From NCBI GenBank assembly GCA_001941225.1, contig MSHM01000008.1:281-42683 (forward strand): a stretch of DNA of 42,403 bases, read 5' to 3'. The first letter of the stretch is position 1. Every line of letters starts with the position of its first letter. Source of the DNA: Oscillospiraceae bacterium Zagget12 (GTDB lineage: Bacteria; Bacillota; Clostridia; UBA1381). Shown piece after piece: positions 10,456-18,458 of this stretch. A model generated the notes under the pieces. It searched no databases. It had not been told where the DNA came from and saw only the letters and a program-made list of their open reading frames with translations. Position numbers and translations under genes: made by a program.

Positions 10456-11935
10456 TTACAGAATAATACAGATAAGTCCGTTGCTGCCGTCGTTTATTAT
10501 GCGCTGCAAGGTTTCTTTTAGTTTCATTCGCGCCGATTCCGGCATACGCGACAGCTTATTGTGCAGTCCCTCGTTTACAAGCTCGTAAAGGGATTTTCCG
10601 AATATGTTAGATTGCCATATCTTTGTCGGGTCGCTTTCAAACTCGGCAAGCAGATAATGCACAAGCTCCTCGGATTGTTTCTCCGTTCCGACAATCGGGC
10701 TTACCTCCGTTTCAATATCGGCGCGTATCATATGTATCGACGGTGCCGACGCCTTAAGCTTTACTCCGAATTTTCCGCCCTGTTTCACTATTTTCGGCTC
10801 GTCAAGCGACAGCTCGTCGGTGGACGGCGAAACTATTCCGTAACCCTTTTCCATCACCTCGTGCAGCGCGAACGACACCTTGTCATACTCGGATTTCATC
10901 TTTGCAAGGCTTTCCATAAGCGTCATAAGCTGATGCTCGCCGTCAATCTCAAATCCGGACATTTCGCCCAAAACCCTGTAAAACAATGGTTGCGGAAGTT
11001 CCATACACATATTCACCGTGCCGTCGCCCAAATCCATACCCTCTATATATGAGCGTTTAACAAATCCGCACTCTCCTATGCCGTCCGCCAATGAGCGCGC
11101 GTCGCGTATGCGGCGCACATTCTCTATATTTTCAATAACGGCTCCGTATATGTCCTTTTTCAGCCAATGCTCATTATCAAGCTCTTCAATCCATTCGGGA
11201 ATGTGAATATTGATTTCCTTAAGCGGAAATTCAAACAGCACTGTTTCTATAATATTATGAATATCCGCCGCGCTCATCTGAGCGCAGTTTACCGCAACAA
11301 CCGGAACGCCGTGTTTTTTTTGACAGCTCCTCGCTGAGATTTTGCGCGCTTTGCGACTGCGGATTTACGGAATTTAAAAGCACGATAAACGGCTTGTTGA
11401 TAGCCTTAAGCTCATTTATAACCCTGTTTTCGGCGTCAATATAATCCTCGCGCTCAATCTCAGTAATACTGCCGTCCGTGGTTACTACCAAACCGATTGT
11501 GGAATGTTCGGTTATTACCTTTTTGGTGCCGATTTCCGCCGCCTCGTTAAACGCTATCGGGTGGTCGAACCACGGCGTTGTCACCATTCTCGGCTCGTTG
11601 TCCTCAACATAACCCAAAGAGCTGTCCACTATATATCCCACGCAGTCTATCATACGCACCTTAAGATGAGCGTTGTCGCCCAGAGATATTTCCACCGCCT
11701 CGTTCGGGATAAATTTCGGCTCGGTAGTCATTATGGTTCTGCCGCCCGCCGACTGCGGAAGTTCGTCCCTTGTCCTTTCCGCCTGATACACATTCTCTAT
11801 ATTCGGTATTACAAGCAAATCCATAAACTTCTTTATAAATGTGGATTTTCCCGTTCTTACCGGTCCCACCACGCCTATGTACACATCACCCTGACTTCTC
11901 TGCGCTATATCACTGTAAATGTTATAATCCTCCAC
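10456..11935 (-). CDS. spoIVA: stage IV sporulation protein A, interrupted by a frameshift
   Basis: SpoIVA is the ATPase that polymerises on the forespore to build the basement layer of the spore coat. The first part (11935 to about 11321) has Walker A GPVRTGKST (residues 24-32), DCVGY and the family's PQSAGGRTIMTTEPKFIP. The remainder, to GSNGLICIIL at the C-terminus, continues in another frame, and both parts align over the family length of about 490 residues. The break lies in a run of eight A (T at 11314-11321). With seven, the reading becomes SKKHGVPVVAVNCAQMSAADI and the gene is whole; as given, it ends in SKKTRRSGCCGKLRS and stops at 11255. This is a real indel, slippage or an assembly error. 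Start is GTG, ten bases after GGAGG. Confidence 0.9.
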
Positions 11936-11972
11936 TTTTACGTTTCCTCCTTTTGTCCAAAATATATGTTAT

Positions 11973-12001
11973 ATGTATATGCGGAAAAAATTTTTATATT
12001 C
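11973..12001 (-). promoter_or_regulatory. possible sigma-E promoter of spoIVA
   Basis: Minus strand GAATATA (complement of 11995-12001), 13 bases, then CATATACAT (complement of 11973-11981), about 38 bases before the start codon. This resembles the mother-cell sigma-E pattern (ATA near -35, CATACANT near -10), which is what spoIVA uses in Bacillus. The fit is imperfect. Confidence 0.4.
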
Positions 12002-12021
12002 TTGATTGGTTAAATTGAATA

Positions 12022-12050
12022 TTGACATTATCGGCAATATATGCTAAGAT
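12022..12050 (+). promoter_or_regulatory. promoter of icd
   Basis: TTGACA (12022-12027), 17-base spacer, TAAGAT (12045-12050). Predicted transcription start is near 12057, only a few bases before the hairpin at 12064. Confidence 0.8.
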
Positions 12051-12063
12051 ATTAAGTAACAAA

Positions 12064-12090
12064 GGGGTGCGCTTGCCCCCTATTTTTTTT
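12064..12090 (+). terminator. terminator-like hairpin in the icd leader
   Basis: GGGG-T-GC, GCTT loop, GC-CCCC (12064-12079) followed by CTA and eight T (12083-12090), between the promoter and the start codon of icd. It has the form of an intrinsic terminator directly at the 5' end of the transcript. It may limit expression, serve as an attenuator, or act as a 5' stabilising hairpin. Confidence 0.6.
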
Positions 12091-12108
12091 AGAAGGGACG
12101 GATTTTAA

Positions 12109-13320
12109 ATGGCAAAAATTCAGATGAAAACACCGCTTGTCGAAATGGACGGCGATGAAATGACGCGAATCATATGGAAGATGATTAAGGATATTCTCCT
12201 TACGCCTTACATAGACCTTAAGACGGAGTATTACGACCTCGGTCTTGAATACAGAAATGAAACAAACGACCAAGTTACAATCGACAGTGCGAACGCGACA
12301 AAGAAATACGGCGTTGCCGTAAAATGCGCCACAATCACGCCTAACGCGGCGAGAATGACGGAATACGGCCTTAAGGAAATGTGGAAGTCGCCGAACGGCA
12401 CAATCCGCGCGATGCTTGACGGCACGGTATTCAGAACGCCTATTCTTGTAAAGGGCATCACTCCTTATATTCCGACATGGACAAAGCCTATAACAATCGC
12501 GCGTCACGCGTACGGCGACATTTACAAAAATGTTGAAATGCAGGTTAAAGCCGGAAACAAAGCCGAGCTTGTGACAACAGACGCACAAGGCAACGAGAAG
12601 CGCGAGCTTATCTATGATTTTGCAAATGAGGACGGTATCATTCAGGGTGTCCACAACCGCGACAAATCAATCGGAAGCTTCGCAAGAGCTTGCTTCAATT
12701 ACGCTCTTGATATGAAAAAAGATATATGGTTCGCCACAAAAGACACTATTTCAAAGAAGTACGACCATCGTTTCAAGGATATTTTCCAAGAGATATTTGA
12801 TAACGAATACAAGGAAAAATTCGATGAGGCGGGTATTGAATATTTCTATACATTGATTGACGATGCCGTAGCAAGAGTTATCCGCTCAAACGGCGGATAT
12901 ATATGGGCGTGCAAAAACTATGACGGCGATGTTATGTCGGATATGGTTGCCACCGCATACGGCTCGCTTGCTATGATGACCTCCGTTCTTGTATCGCCCG
13001 ATGGCGTTTATGAGTATGAGGCTGCTCACGGCACTGTTCAGCGTCACTATTACAAGCACCTTAAAGGTGAAAAAACCTCAACAAACTCCGTTGCGACATT
13101 GTTTGCGTGGACAGGCGCGCTCCGCAAGAGAGGTGAGCTGGACGGTTTGGACGAGCTTGTTAAATTTGCAGATAACCTTGAAAAGGCAACTATTCAAACC
13201 ATCGAGGAGGGCGTTATGACAGGCGACCTTGCCGCGCTTTCAACGCTTGAAAACAAACAGAAGGTGGATACAGAAGAATTCCTTATCGCCGTCAACGAAA
13301 GACTGCAAAAATTAATGTAA
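12109..13320 (+). CDS. icd: NADP-dependent isocitrate dehydrogenase, eukaryote-like type
   Basis: 403 residues, the usual length of the dimeric eukaryote-like IDH group, not the E. coli Icd type. It oxidatively decarboxylates isocitrate to 2-oxoglutarate with NADP. Family features: [13 protein letters not shown] near the N-terminus, the substrate loop [22 protein letters not shown] (about 63-84, cited as its first and last parts [10 protein letters not shown] and CATITP), RNILDGTVFR-like [13 protein letters not shown] (about 104-116), the metal-binding region with YDGDVMSD (about 272-279), and [11 protein letters not shown] (about 304-314) at the cofactor site. RBS AAGGGA precedes ATG. It has its own terminator at 13326 and is followed by a trans-aconitate-methyltransferase-like gene. 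Confidence 0.93.
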   Translation: MAKIQMKTPLVEMDGDEMTRIIWKMIKDILLTPYIDLKTEYYDLGLEYRNETNDQVTIDSANATKKYGVAVKCATITPNAARMTEYGLKEMWKSPNGTIRAMLDGTVFRTPILVKGITPYIPTWTKPITIARHAYGDIYKNVEMQVKAGNKAELVTTDAQGNEKRELIYDFANEDGIIQGVHNRDKSIGSFARACFNYALDMKKDIWFATKDTISKKYDHRFKDIFQEIFDNEYKEKFDEAGIEYFYTLIDDAVARVIRSNGGYIWACKNYDGDVMSDMVATAYGSLAMMTSVLVSPDGVYEYEAAHGTVQRHYYKHLKGEKTSTNSVATLFAWTGALRKRGELDGLDELVKFADNLEKATIQTIEEGVMTGDLAALSTLENKQKVDTEEFLIAVNERLQKLM

Positions 13321-13325
13321 AACTC

Positions 13326-13352
13326 AAAAAGACGGCATTGCCCGTCTTTTTG
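13326..13352 (+). terminator. intrinsic terminator after icd
   Basis: AAAGACGG, six-base loop, CCGTCTTT followed by TTG TTTT, starting a few bases after the icd stop. It ends only five bases before the RBS (GGAGG) of the next gene, so that gene depends on read-through. Confidence 0.8.
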
Positions 13353-13367
13353 TTTTGGAGGTTTAGA

Positions 13368-14138
13368 ATGTCAGATTGGAATTCGGAGCAATATTTAAAA
13401 TTCAAAACTCAAAGGACTATGCCGGCTGTTGATTTGGCAAGCAGAGTGAATATTGATGCCAAAAACATACTCGATTTGGGCTGCGGTCCAGGAAACAGCA
13501 CGGCGGTGCTGCGCCGCCGTTGTCCCAATGCGCGTATATTGGGCATTGACAGCTCACCCGATATGATACAAAAAGCAAGGGAAACCCACGGCGATTTGGA
13601 TTTTATGCTTTTCGACGCAAGCGGCGGCATTGACGGTTTGGACGATACATATGACGTTATATTTTCAAACGCGTGTATTCAATGGATTCCCAATCACAAT
13701 GCGCTGATAAAAAGTATGATTAATAAGCTCACCGACGGCGGTATGATTGCGGTGCAGGTTCCTATGAACGGCAATTCGCCGCTGTTCCGCGGAATATCAC
13801 GGATTGCCTCCGAGCCGAAATGGGGCTTTGACAAGGTTAAACTTGCGCATAATGAAATACTGTCGCCCGAGGAATATTACAATATACTTGCCGAAAATTC
13901 AAGCGGTTTCGACATATGGGAAACATCGTATTATCATAGTATGCCGTCACATCGGTCGCTGCTTGAATGGGTTAAGAGTACAAGATTAAAACCGTATCTG
14001 GAAAATTTAAACGGCGAGAACGAAAAAGCCGCCTTTGAACGTGAGGTGCTTGACTGCGCAATCGCTGAATATCCCGTTCAAAATAACGGCGAGATTATTT
14101 TCAAATTTAAAAGACTGTTCTTTACCGCGGTAAAATAA
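13368..14138 (+). CDS. tam: SAM-dependent methyltransferase, trans-aconitate 2-methyltransferase-like
   Basis: 256 residues. The class I SAM-binding motif NILDLGCGPGNST is at 33-45, the acidic residue after strand 2 is in GIDSSPDM (about 54-61), and SNACIQWIPNH (about 100-110) is typical of Tam enzymes, as are the N-terminal WNSEQYLKF and the SLLEWVKST segment. Tam methylates trans-aconitate, a spontaneous by-product of aconitase chemistry that inhibits the TCA cycle. An earlier in-frame ATG at 13338 falls inside the icd terminator, so the ATG six bases after GGAGG was chosen. Its place after icd fits the proposed role; without assay, another small carboxylate could be the substrate. Confidence 0.78.
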   Translation: MSDWNSEQYLKFKTQRTMPAVDLASRVNIDAKNILDLGCGPGNSTAVLRRRCPNARILGIDSSPDMIQKARETHGDLDFMLFDASGGIDGLDDTYDVIFSNACIQWIPNHNALIKSMINKLTDGGMIAVQVPMNGNSPLFRGISRIASEPKWGFDKVKLAHNEILSPEEYYNILAENSSGFDIWETSYYHSMPSHRSLLEWVKSTRLKPYLENLNGENEKAAFEREVLDCAIAEYPVQNNGEIIFKFKRLFFTAVK

Positions 14139-14140
14139 AT

Positions 14141-14172
14141 AGAGGCTCATCTGAACGAGCCTCTTTAATTTT
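14141..14172 (+). terminator. intrinsic terminator after the methyltransferase gene
   Basis: AGAGGCTC (14141-14148), eight-base loop, GAGCCTCT (14157-14164), then TTAATTTT. It begins two bases after the stop codon. Confidence 0.88.
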
Positions 14173-14204
14173 GCTTGTTTTGTCTGAAAAGTCGATTTAT
14201 GCGT

Positions 14205-14223
14205 TTTACATTTACCTTACAAA
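14205..14223 (+). repeat. conserved box upstream of TA-like module 1
   Basis: TTTACATTTACCTTACAAA lies 31 bases before the -35 start of the plus-strand promoter. The same box, with 17 of 19 identities, lies 32 bases before the -35 start of module 2 (41963-41981). It could be a regulator site or simply common ancestry of the two modules. Confidence 0.65.
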
Positions 14224-14235
14224 ATACCACAAAAA

Positions 14236-14264
14236 TTGACATTGTTTGCTCTTTATGATATACT
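14236..14264 (+). promoter_or_regulatory. promoter of the small-peptide mRNA, module 1
   Basis: TTGACA (14236-14241), 17-base spacer, TATACT (14259-14264). The predicted transcript begins near 14271 with a hairpin of GAAAA and TTTTC (14272-14288), a common 5' feature of stable toxin mRNAs. Confidence 0.8.
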
Positions 14265-14318
14265 CTTATCGGAAAATGGAGCTTTTTCGTCCTGACGCCA
14301 CCGCAAGGGGGTGTTTTT

Positions 14319-14363
14319 ATGAGCGAATTAACAATTAATTTAATTTTGATTTTGCTTCAATAA
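14319..14363 (+). CDS. 14-residue hydrophobic peptide, candidate type I toxin
   Basis: ATG follows GGGGGTG by five bases. The product MSELTINLILILLQ is a polar start and a short hydrophobic stretch. A GGGGC-AAC-GCCCC hairpin follows the stop at once. Upstream is a strong promoter; downstream a strong promoter on the other strand fires back toward it. Type I toxins are usually 20-60 residues with a full TM helix, so this one is very short, and the frame could instead be a remnant or a leader. The evidence for it is the promoter, RBS and the paired module at 42165, not similarity to a known protein. Confidence 0.5.
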   Translation: MSELTINLILILLQ

Positions 14364-14407
14364 GGGGCAACGCCCCCGTCATTCAACGTTAGTTATACTC
14401 GTTTGGA

Positions 14408-14505
14408 TAAAAAAATAATTACCTATCTCGCAAATAGGTAATTATTTGGTAGAAATCGTAATTTCTTTCTACCTTTCTAACCGCAGGACGATAAGTCCCT
14501 TTTCT
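14408..14505 (-). ncRNA. candidate antisense small RNA of module 1
   Basis: A predicted RNA of about 98 nt from the minus-strand promoter at 14512-14540 to a perfect terminator hairpin: a 13-bp stem (14414-14426 with 14434-14446, AATAATTACCTAT and its complement), then seven T. Before it lies a second hairpin, GGTAGAAA..TTTCTACC (about 14449-14474). It runs against the 3' half of the plus-strand toxin-like transcript, as RatA does against txpA. No coding potential is visible. Confidence 0.62.
14409..14446 (-). terminator. terminator of the antisense RNA
   Basis: A perfect 13-bp inverted repeat (14414-14426/14434-14446) with a seven-base loop, followed on the minus strand by a T-run (complement of 14409-14415). 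Confidence 0.85.
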
Positions 14506-14511
14506 TTTTAT

Positions 14512-14540
14512 ATATTACCACATTCAAGAGAATATGTCAA
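14512..14540 (-). promoter_or_regulatory. strong minus-strand promoter of the antisense RNA
   Basis: TTGACA (complement of 14535-14540), 17-base spacer, TAATAT (complement of 14512-14517). The TGTGG before the -10 is the same as in the proximal rRNA promoter, suggesting strong constitutive expression. No gene lies downstream for 370 bases on this strand, which argues for a non-coding product. Confidence 0.82.
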
Positions 14541-14562
14541 GCAAATCATATGCTTTTCTTAC

Positions 14563-14598
14563 AAAAAGAGCTGCCGCATAAAAGCAGGCAGCTCTTTT
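14563..14598 (-). terminator. terminator of the ribosomal protein cluster (after rplQ)
   Basis: AAAAGAGCTGCC (14564-14575) pairs with GGCAGCTCTTTT (14587-14598) around an 11-base loop, with T-runs on both sides. It ends the minus-strand rplQ transcript and could also stop the plus-strand mRNA of the toxin-like module. Confidence 0.9.
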
Positions 14599-14609
14599 AA
14601 GCTTTATTA

Positions 14610-14954
14610 TCAATCTACAAGCTCAAGAATCGCCATAGGAGCGCTGTCACCGCGGCGCGGACCTGTCTGGTAAATTCTTGTGTAACCGCCGTTTCTCTCA
14701 GCGTACTTCGGAGCTATTTCAGAGAAAACCTTTGTTACAACGTCTTCCTTTGTGATAAACTCCAATGCCTGACGACGAGAATGAAGTGTGTTTGTTTTGC
14801 CAAGAGTAATCATCTTCTCAGCCATACTCTGAGTTTCTTTTGCTCTTGTCAAAGTAGTTTCAATTCTACCCGTTTCCAAAAAACTTGTTACAAGATTACG
14901 CAGCATAGCTTTTCTTTGGTCTGTTGGGCGATTTAACTTTCTTGTTCCCGGCAT
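14610..14954 (-). CDS. rplQ: 50S ribosomal protein L17
   Basis: 114 residues, the usual bacterial length. The N-terminus [20 protein letters not shown] and the [18 protein letters not shown] segment are diagnostic. L17 sits near the exit tunnel of the large subunit. It is the last gene of the cluster, 15 bases after rpoA, as in most bacteria, and is followed by the strong hairpin at 14563. Here the C-terminus ends in MAILELVD. Confidence 0.97.
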   Translation of the reverse strand: MPGTRKLNRPTDQRKAMLRNLVTSFLETGRIETTLTRAKETQSMAEKMITLGKTNTLHSRRQALEFITKEDVVTKVFSEIAPKYAERNGGYTRIYQTGPRRGDSAPMAILELVD

Positions 14955-14969
14955 AACCGTTACCTCCTA

Positions 14970-15920
14970 TCAATCTTCTTCTTTTTTAAGGTAAAGACCT
15001 AAATTATTCAATTTGTTTATGACTTCTTCAAGCGACTTTCTGCCGAGGTTTCTTACCTTCATCATATCCTCTTCGGATTTGTTTGTAAGATCCTCAACCG
15101 TGTTAATACCCGCGCGCTTTAAGCAGTTATATGAACGAACTGACAAATCAAGCTCCTCAATAGTCATTTCGAGAACCTTTTCCTTTTTGTTCTCTTCCTT
15201 TTCAACGATTATTTCAGCATTCTTTGCATCGTCGGAAAGGTCAACGAACAATGAAAGCAAGTCGTTCATTATTTTGGCAGCCAATGATACGGCCTCATCC
15301 GGCTTTATAGTGCCGTTCGTCCAAACCTCAACCGCCAATTCCTCTCTATCCGTATATTGACCAACACGAGTGTCTTCTACTGTATAATTAACCTTTGCTA
15401 CAGGAGTATAGATAGAATCCACAGGAATTACTCCGATAATGGGCTGCATTGCCTGCTTGTTCTTTTCCGCGCTGACATAGCCTCTGCCCTTTGACAGGGT
15501 AATCTCAATATAAAGATTAGCATCTTCATTCAATGTGGCGATATGAAGGTCGGGATTAAATATCTCAACGTCATCATCGCGCTTAATATCGCCTGCTGTT
15601 ATTTCCTGCGCGCCCTTTGCCTCGATGTAAACAGTCTTCGGAAGATCGCCGTGAATTTTAAGGGCGAGCTTTTTGATGTTAAGAATAAGCTCCGTAACAT
15701 CCTCCGTAACTCCGGGGACTGTCGAAAACTCGTGCTGCACACCCTCTATTTTGATTGATGTGGCAGCCGCGCCCGGCAAAGATGAAAGTAAAATTCTGCG
15801 AAGTGAATTGCCGAGCGTGGTACCGTAGCCGCGCTCAAGCGGAGATACAACAAATTTGCCGTATCTGCCGTCCTCGCTCATTTCAACGCATTCTATATTA
15901 GGCTTTTCCATTTCTATCAT
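14970..15920 (-). CDS. rpoA: DNA-directed RNA polymerase alpha subunit
   Basis: 316 residues. The N-terminal assembly domain includes [20 protein letters not shown] (about 30-49). The C-terminal domain (about 245-316) has [22 protein letters not shown] and ends in a helix-hairpin-helix region that binds UP elements and activators. The start is the ATG eight bases after GGAGG; a second Met at residue 4 is less well placed. A 102-bp gap from rpsD contains two copies of CTCGGTA that could form a leader structure but nothing decisive. Confidence 0.97.
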   Translation of the reverse strand: MIEMEKPNIECVEMSEDGRYGKFVVSPLERGYGTTLGNSLRRILLSSLPGAAATSIKIEGVQHEFSTVPGVTEDVTELILNIKKLALKIHGDLPKTVYIEAKGAQEITAGDIKRDDDVEIFNPDLHIATLNEDANLYIEITLSKGRGYVSAEKNKQAMQPIIGVIPVDSIYTPVAKVNYTVEDTRVGQYTDREELAVEVWTNGTIKPDEAVSLAAKIMNDLLSLFVDLSDDAKNAEIIVEKEENKKEKVLEMTIEELDLSVRSYNCLKRAGINTVEDLTNKSEEDMMKVRNLGRKSLEEVINKLNNLGLYLKKEED

Positions 15921-16022
15921 TTCAGAACCCTCCTTTATAATATGAGCTTTTCCCTAAGTATTCCGTACCGAGAAATGCCCGCAAAAACATATATAAATCC
16001 ACTTACCGAGGGTAATATGTGA

Positions 16023-16616
16023 TTATTTAGAATAAAGTTCGACGATAAGGTGTTCCTCAACTTCGTAGTCGATGTCCTCTCTTGTAGCTAAAGTAATAAC
16101 TTTACCTGTAAGTGTGTTCTTGTCCATCGAAAGCCATTTGGGAACAACTCTGTTTGCGTTTGTTTCAACGATTTCCTTTATTCTGACAGAGTTCTTACTC
16201 TTTTCTCTTACTGATACTACATCACCCGTCTTTACAAGGTATGACGGAATGTCAACCTTTTGACCGTTTACAGTGATATGACCGTGATTAACAAGCTGTC
16301 TTGCCTCACGTCTTGTATTAGCCAAGCCTAATCTGAAAACAACATTGTCAAGTCTTGACTCAAGAATCTGAAGGAGCATCTCACCTGTGATACCCTGTCT
16401 TTTTGTAGCCATTACGTAATACTTTCTGAACTGTTTCTCAAGTACGCCGTATATAAACTTAACCTTTTGCTTTTCATTCAGCTGCAGACCATATTCGGAC
16501 TGCTTTCTTCTGCCTTGCTTTGGATTTCTGTTAGATGATTTATCTATACCCATTGTCGCGGGATTGATGCCCAAAGTTTTACATCTCTTTAGTACCGGCT
16601 GTCTATTTACTGCCAT
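16023..16616 (-). CDS. rpsD: 30S ribosomal protein S4
   Basis: 197 residues. It carries the S4 RNA-binding domain (about 88-150: [30 protein letters not shown], here cited only by its ends LESRLDN and NHGHI). S4 starts assembly of the 16S 5' domain and in many bacteria represses its own operon. No zinc cysteines are present at the N-terminus ([19 protein letters not shown] has a single Cys), so this is the zinc-free form. It lies between rpsK and rpoA in the standard order. Confidence 0.97.
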   Translation of the reverse strand: MAVNRQPVLKRCKTLGINPATMGIDKSSNRNPKQGRRKQSEYGLQLNEKQKVKFIYGVLEKQFRKYYVMATKRQGITGEMLLQILESRLDNVVFRLGLANTRREARQLVNHGHITVNGQKVDIPSYLVKTGDVVSVREKSKNSVRIKEIVETNANRVVPKWLSMDKNTLTGKVITLATREDIDYEVEEHLIVELYSK

Positions 16617-16649
16617 TGTCCATTTTCCTCCTTTACAATTAATTACAAA

Positions 16650-17048
16650 TCAGACTCTTCTTCTCTTCGGCGGTCTACAACCGTTATGAGGAATAGGAGT
16701 TACGTCCTTAATCATAGTAACATCAAGACCGGTTGCCTGAAGGGCTCTGATTGCCGCCTCACGACCTGCGCCGGGTCCCTTAACGTAAACCTCTACTGTT
16801 TTCATACCGTGTTCCATAGCCGCTTTAGCCGCCGTTTCAGCAGCCGTCTGAGCAGCGAACGGTGTGCTCTTTCTTGAGCCGCGGAAGCCTAAACCGCCGG
16901 CACTTGCCCAAGATATAGCGTTTCCGGCTGTATCTGTAATTGTAACTATTGTATTGTTGAAAGTAGAACGGATATGAGCCGCGCCTTTTTCAATATTCTT
17001 TCTATCACGACGTCTTGTACGTGTAGTTTTCTTTGCTACCTTTGCCAT
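16650..17048 (-). CDS. rpsK: 30S ribosomal protein S11
   Basis: 132 residues, with the family's [28 protein letters not shown] and the C-terminal [19 protein letters not shown]11 lines the platform of the small subunit near the mRNA exit. It lies 17 bases after rpsM and 33 bases before rpsD; AGGAGGG precedes the ATG. Confidence 0.97.
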   Translation of the reverse strand: MAKVAKKTTRTRRRDRKNIEKGAAHIRSTFNNTIVTITDTAGNAISWASAGGLGFRGSRKSTPFAAQTAAETAAKAAMEHGMKTVEVYVKGPGAGREAAIRALQATGLDVTMIKDVTPIPHNGCRPPKRRRV

Positions 17049-17065
17049 TTAGCTTAGTCCCTCCT

Positions 17066-17434
17066 TTATTTCTTCTTTCCTGCGATTGTTCTCGCGGGAC
17101 CCTTACGGGTTCTTGCATTGTTCTTAGTGTTCTGTCCTCTTACCGGAAGACCTCTTCTGTGACGGATACCTCTGTAACATCCGATTTCCATAAGTCTCTT
17201 AATATCAAGAGCAATCTGACGTCTAAGGTCACCCTCAACCGTGTATTCAGCGTCGATAACCTCTCTCAGCTTACTTACATCCGATTCCGTAAGATCCTTT
17301 ACTCTTGTGTCGGGGTTTATACCTGTTTGAGAAAGAATCTTCTGCGAGCTTTTAAGTCCAATGCCGTATATATAGGTAAGACCAACTTCTACTCTCTTTT
17401 CTCTTGGTAAGTCAACACCTGCTATTCTTGCCAT
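17066..17434 (-). CDS. rpsM: 30S ribosomal protein S13
   Basis: 122 residues. [21 protein letters not shown] at the start, the helix-two-turn-helix region, and the basic tail ([22 protein letters not shown]) that reaches the P-site tRNA are typical. S13 lies in the head of the small subunit. The gene is separated from rpmJ by an unusually long 368-bp gap with its own structures, so it may have separate control. Confidence 0.97.
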   Translation of the reverse strand: MARIAGVDLPREKRVEVGLTYIYGIGLKSSQKILSQTGINPDTRVKDLTESDVSKLREVIDAEYTVEGDLRRQIALDIKRLMEIGCYRGIRHRRGLPVRGQNTKNNARTRKGPARTIAGKKK

Positions 17435-17490
17435 ACTTTTCTACACCTCCATTAAAAGATATCATCAAAAAATTTATATAGTGTTGTATT

Positions 17491-17532
17491 AAAACCCGTT
17501 CAGGCTACCAAGACGGTCAGCCGCGCCTGAAC
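17491..17532 (-). promoter_or_regulatory. hairpin in the rpsM leader, possible attenuator
   Basis: GTTCAGGC (17498-17505) pairs with GCCTGAAC (17525-17532). On the minus strand the stem is followed by GGGTTTTAATAC, so it may act as a weak terminator or as a binding site for a ribosomal protein controlling rpsM-rpsK-rpsD-rpoA-rplQ. Confidence 0.45.
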
Positions 17533-17591
17533 AAGTCATAAACAAATTTAGTGTGTTTTTCCAAAACATAAGCTTTGCACTCATAATATGA

Positions 17592-17693
17592 GCGGAAAAA
17601 TTTCAGATTTGGATGCAGTTCGGATTTTCTTGACGACCGCCGCGTACATTGGTACGCAAGTGTCGGCAAAAAATTCGAAATACGCCAAATATA
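17592..17693 (-). repeat. hairpin repeat unit A between rpmJ and rpsM
   Basis: About 102 bp, paired with unit B at a 103-bp offset. Both begin (plus strand) with the same 28 bases, starting GAAAAATTTCAGATTTGGAT. The centre is GCGTAC-ATTG-GTACGC, and the outer arms (TTCGGATTTTCTTGACGAC against GTCGGCAAAAAATTCGAA) make a long imperfect hairpin. Open frames across it are by-products of the repeat. Confidence 0.8.
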
Positions 17694-17694
17694 A

Positions 17695-17797
17695 ACCGAA
17701 AAATTTCAGATTTGGATGCAGTTCGCAATTTCTTTTTGGGGCGCCGCGTACGTGTGTACGCAAGTCCGAAAAAAATTGTGAAATGCGCCAAATATGG
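17695..17797 (-). repeat. hairpin repeat unit B between rpmJ and rpsM
   Basis: Second copy. The centre is GCGTAC-GTGT-GTACGC. The outer arms differ from unit A but still pair (TTCGCAATTTCTTTTTGG against CCGAAAAAAATTGTGAA), so changes in one arm are matched in the other. It ends six bases before the rpmJ stop codon. Confidence 0.8.
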
Positions 17798-17802
17798 AAT
17801 TT

Positions 17803-18151
<349 letters not shown>

Positions 18152-18191
18152 GCTACATCCTCCTATTTCCGTGATACGCTCCCAAGAAACC

Positions 18192-18449
18192 TCAATTAAA
18201 TTCCGACAATGCTTTTCGCACCTCCGCATTGGTAACCTTTCCCGTTGTTTCCAGTTTGTTCTGAATAAACTCGGAAACAGACGAAGTACCTTGCAGGTGC
18301 TTGAGCTTTTTCTTTTTAGGACGGTCTACCTTTCGCAGCTCTCCGTTTGCAAGATAAACGTAATTACCCTCTCTTGCAAGAACTATAAACAAATCGCCCA
18401 TATCTCGTCCCGCTATGGAACGGACTATTGAACCCTCTACTATTTCCAT
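18192..18449 (-). CDS. KOW domain RNA-binding protein (L14e-like)
   Basis: 85 residues. The N-terminal KOW motif ([20 protein letters not shown], about 5-24) and [17 protein letters not shown] resemble the archaeal/eukaryotic L14e family; the last 35 residues are an added helix. Proteins of this kind are common in Clostridia exactly between map and infA and are thought to bind RNA or the ribosome, but the function is not established. AGAGGT precedes the ATG. Confidence 0.8.
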   Translation of the reverse strand: MEIVEGSIVRSIAGRDMGDLFIVLAREGNYVYLANGELRKVDRPKKKKLKHLQGTSSVSEFIQNKLETTGKVTNAEVRKALSEFN

Positions 18450-18458
18450 ACTATACCT

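Noticed and set aside
11255-11337. Programmed frameshifting in spoIVA.
   Set aside because: SpoIVA is not known to use it, and the A8 run lacks a following stimulatory structure that I can see; a simple indel or read error is more likely.
12052-12654. A 200-codon minus-strand frame opposite the start of icd.
   Set aside because: Cys/Arg/His-rich translation typical of an antisense shadow; the plus-strand gene is certain.
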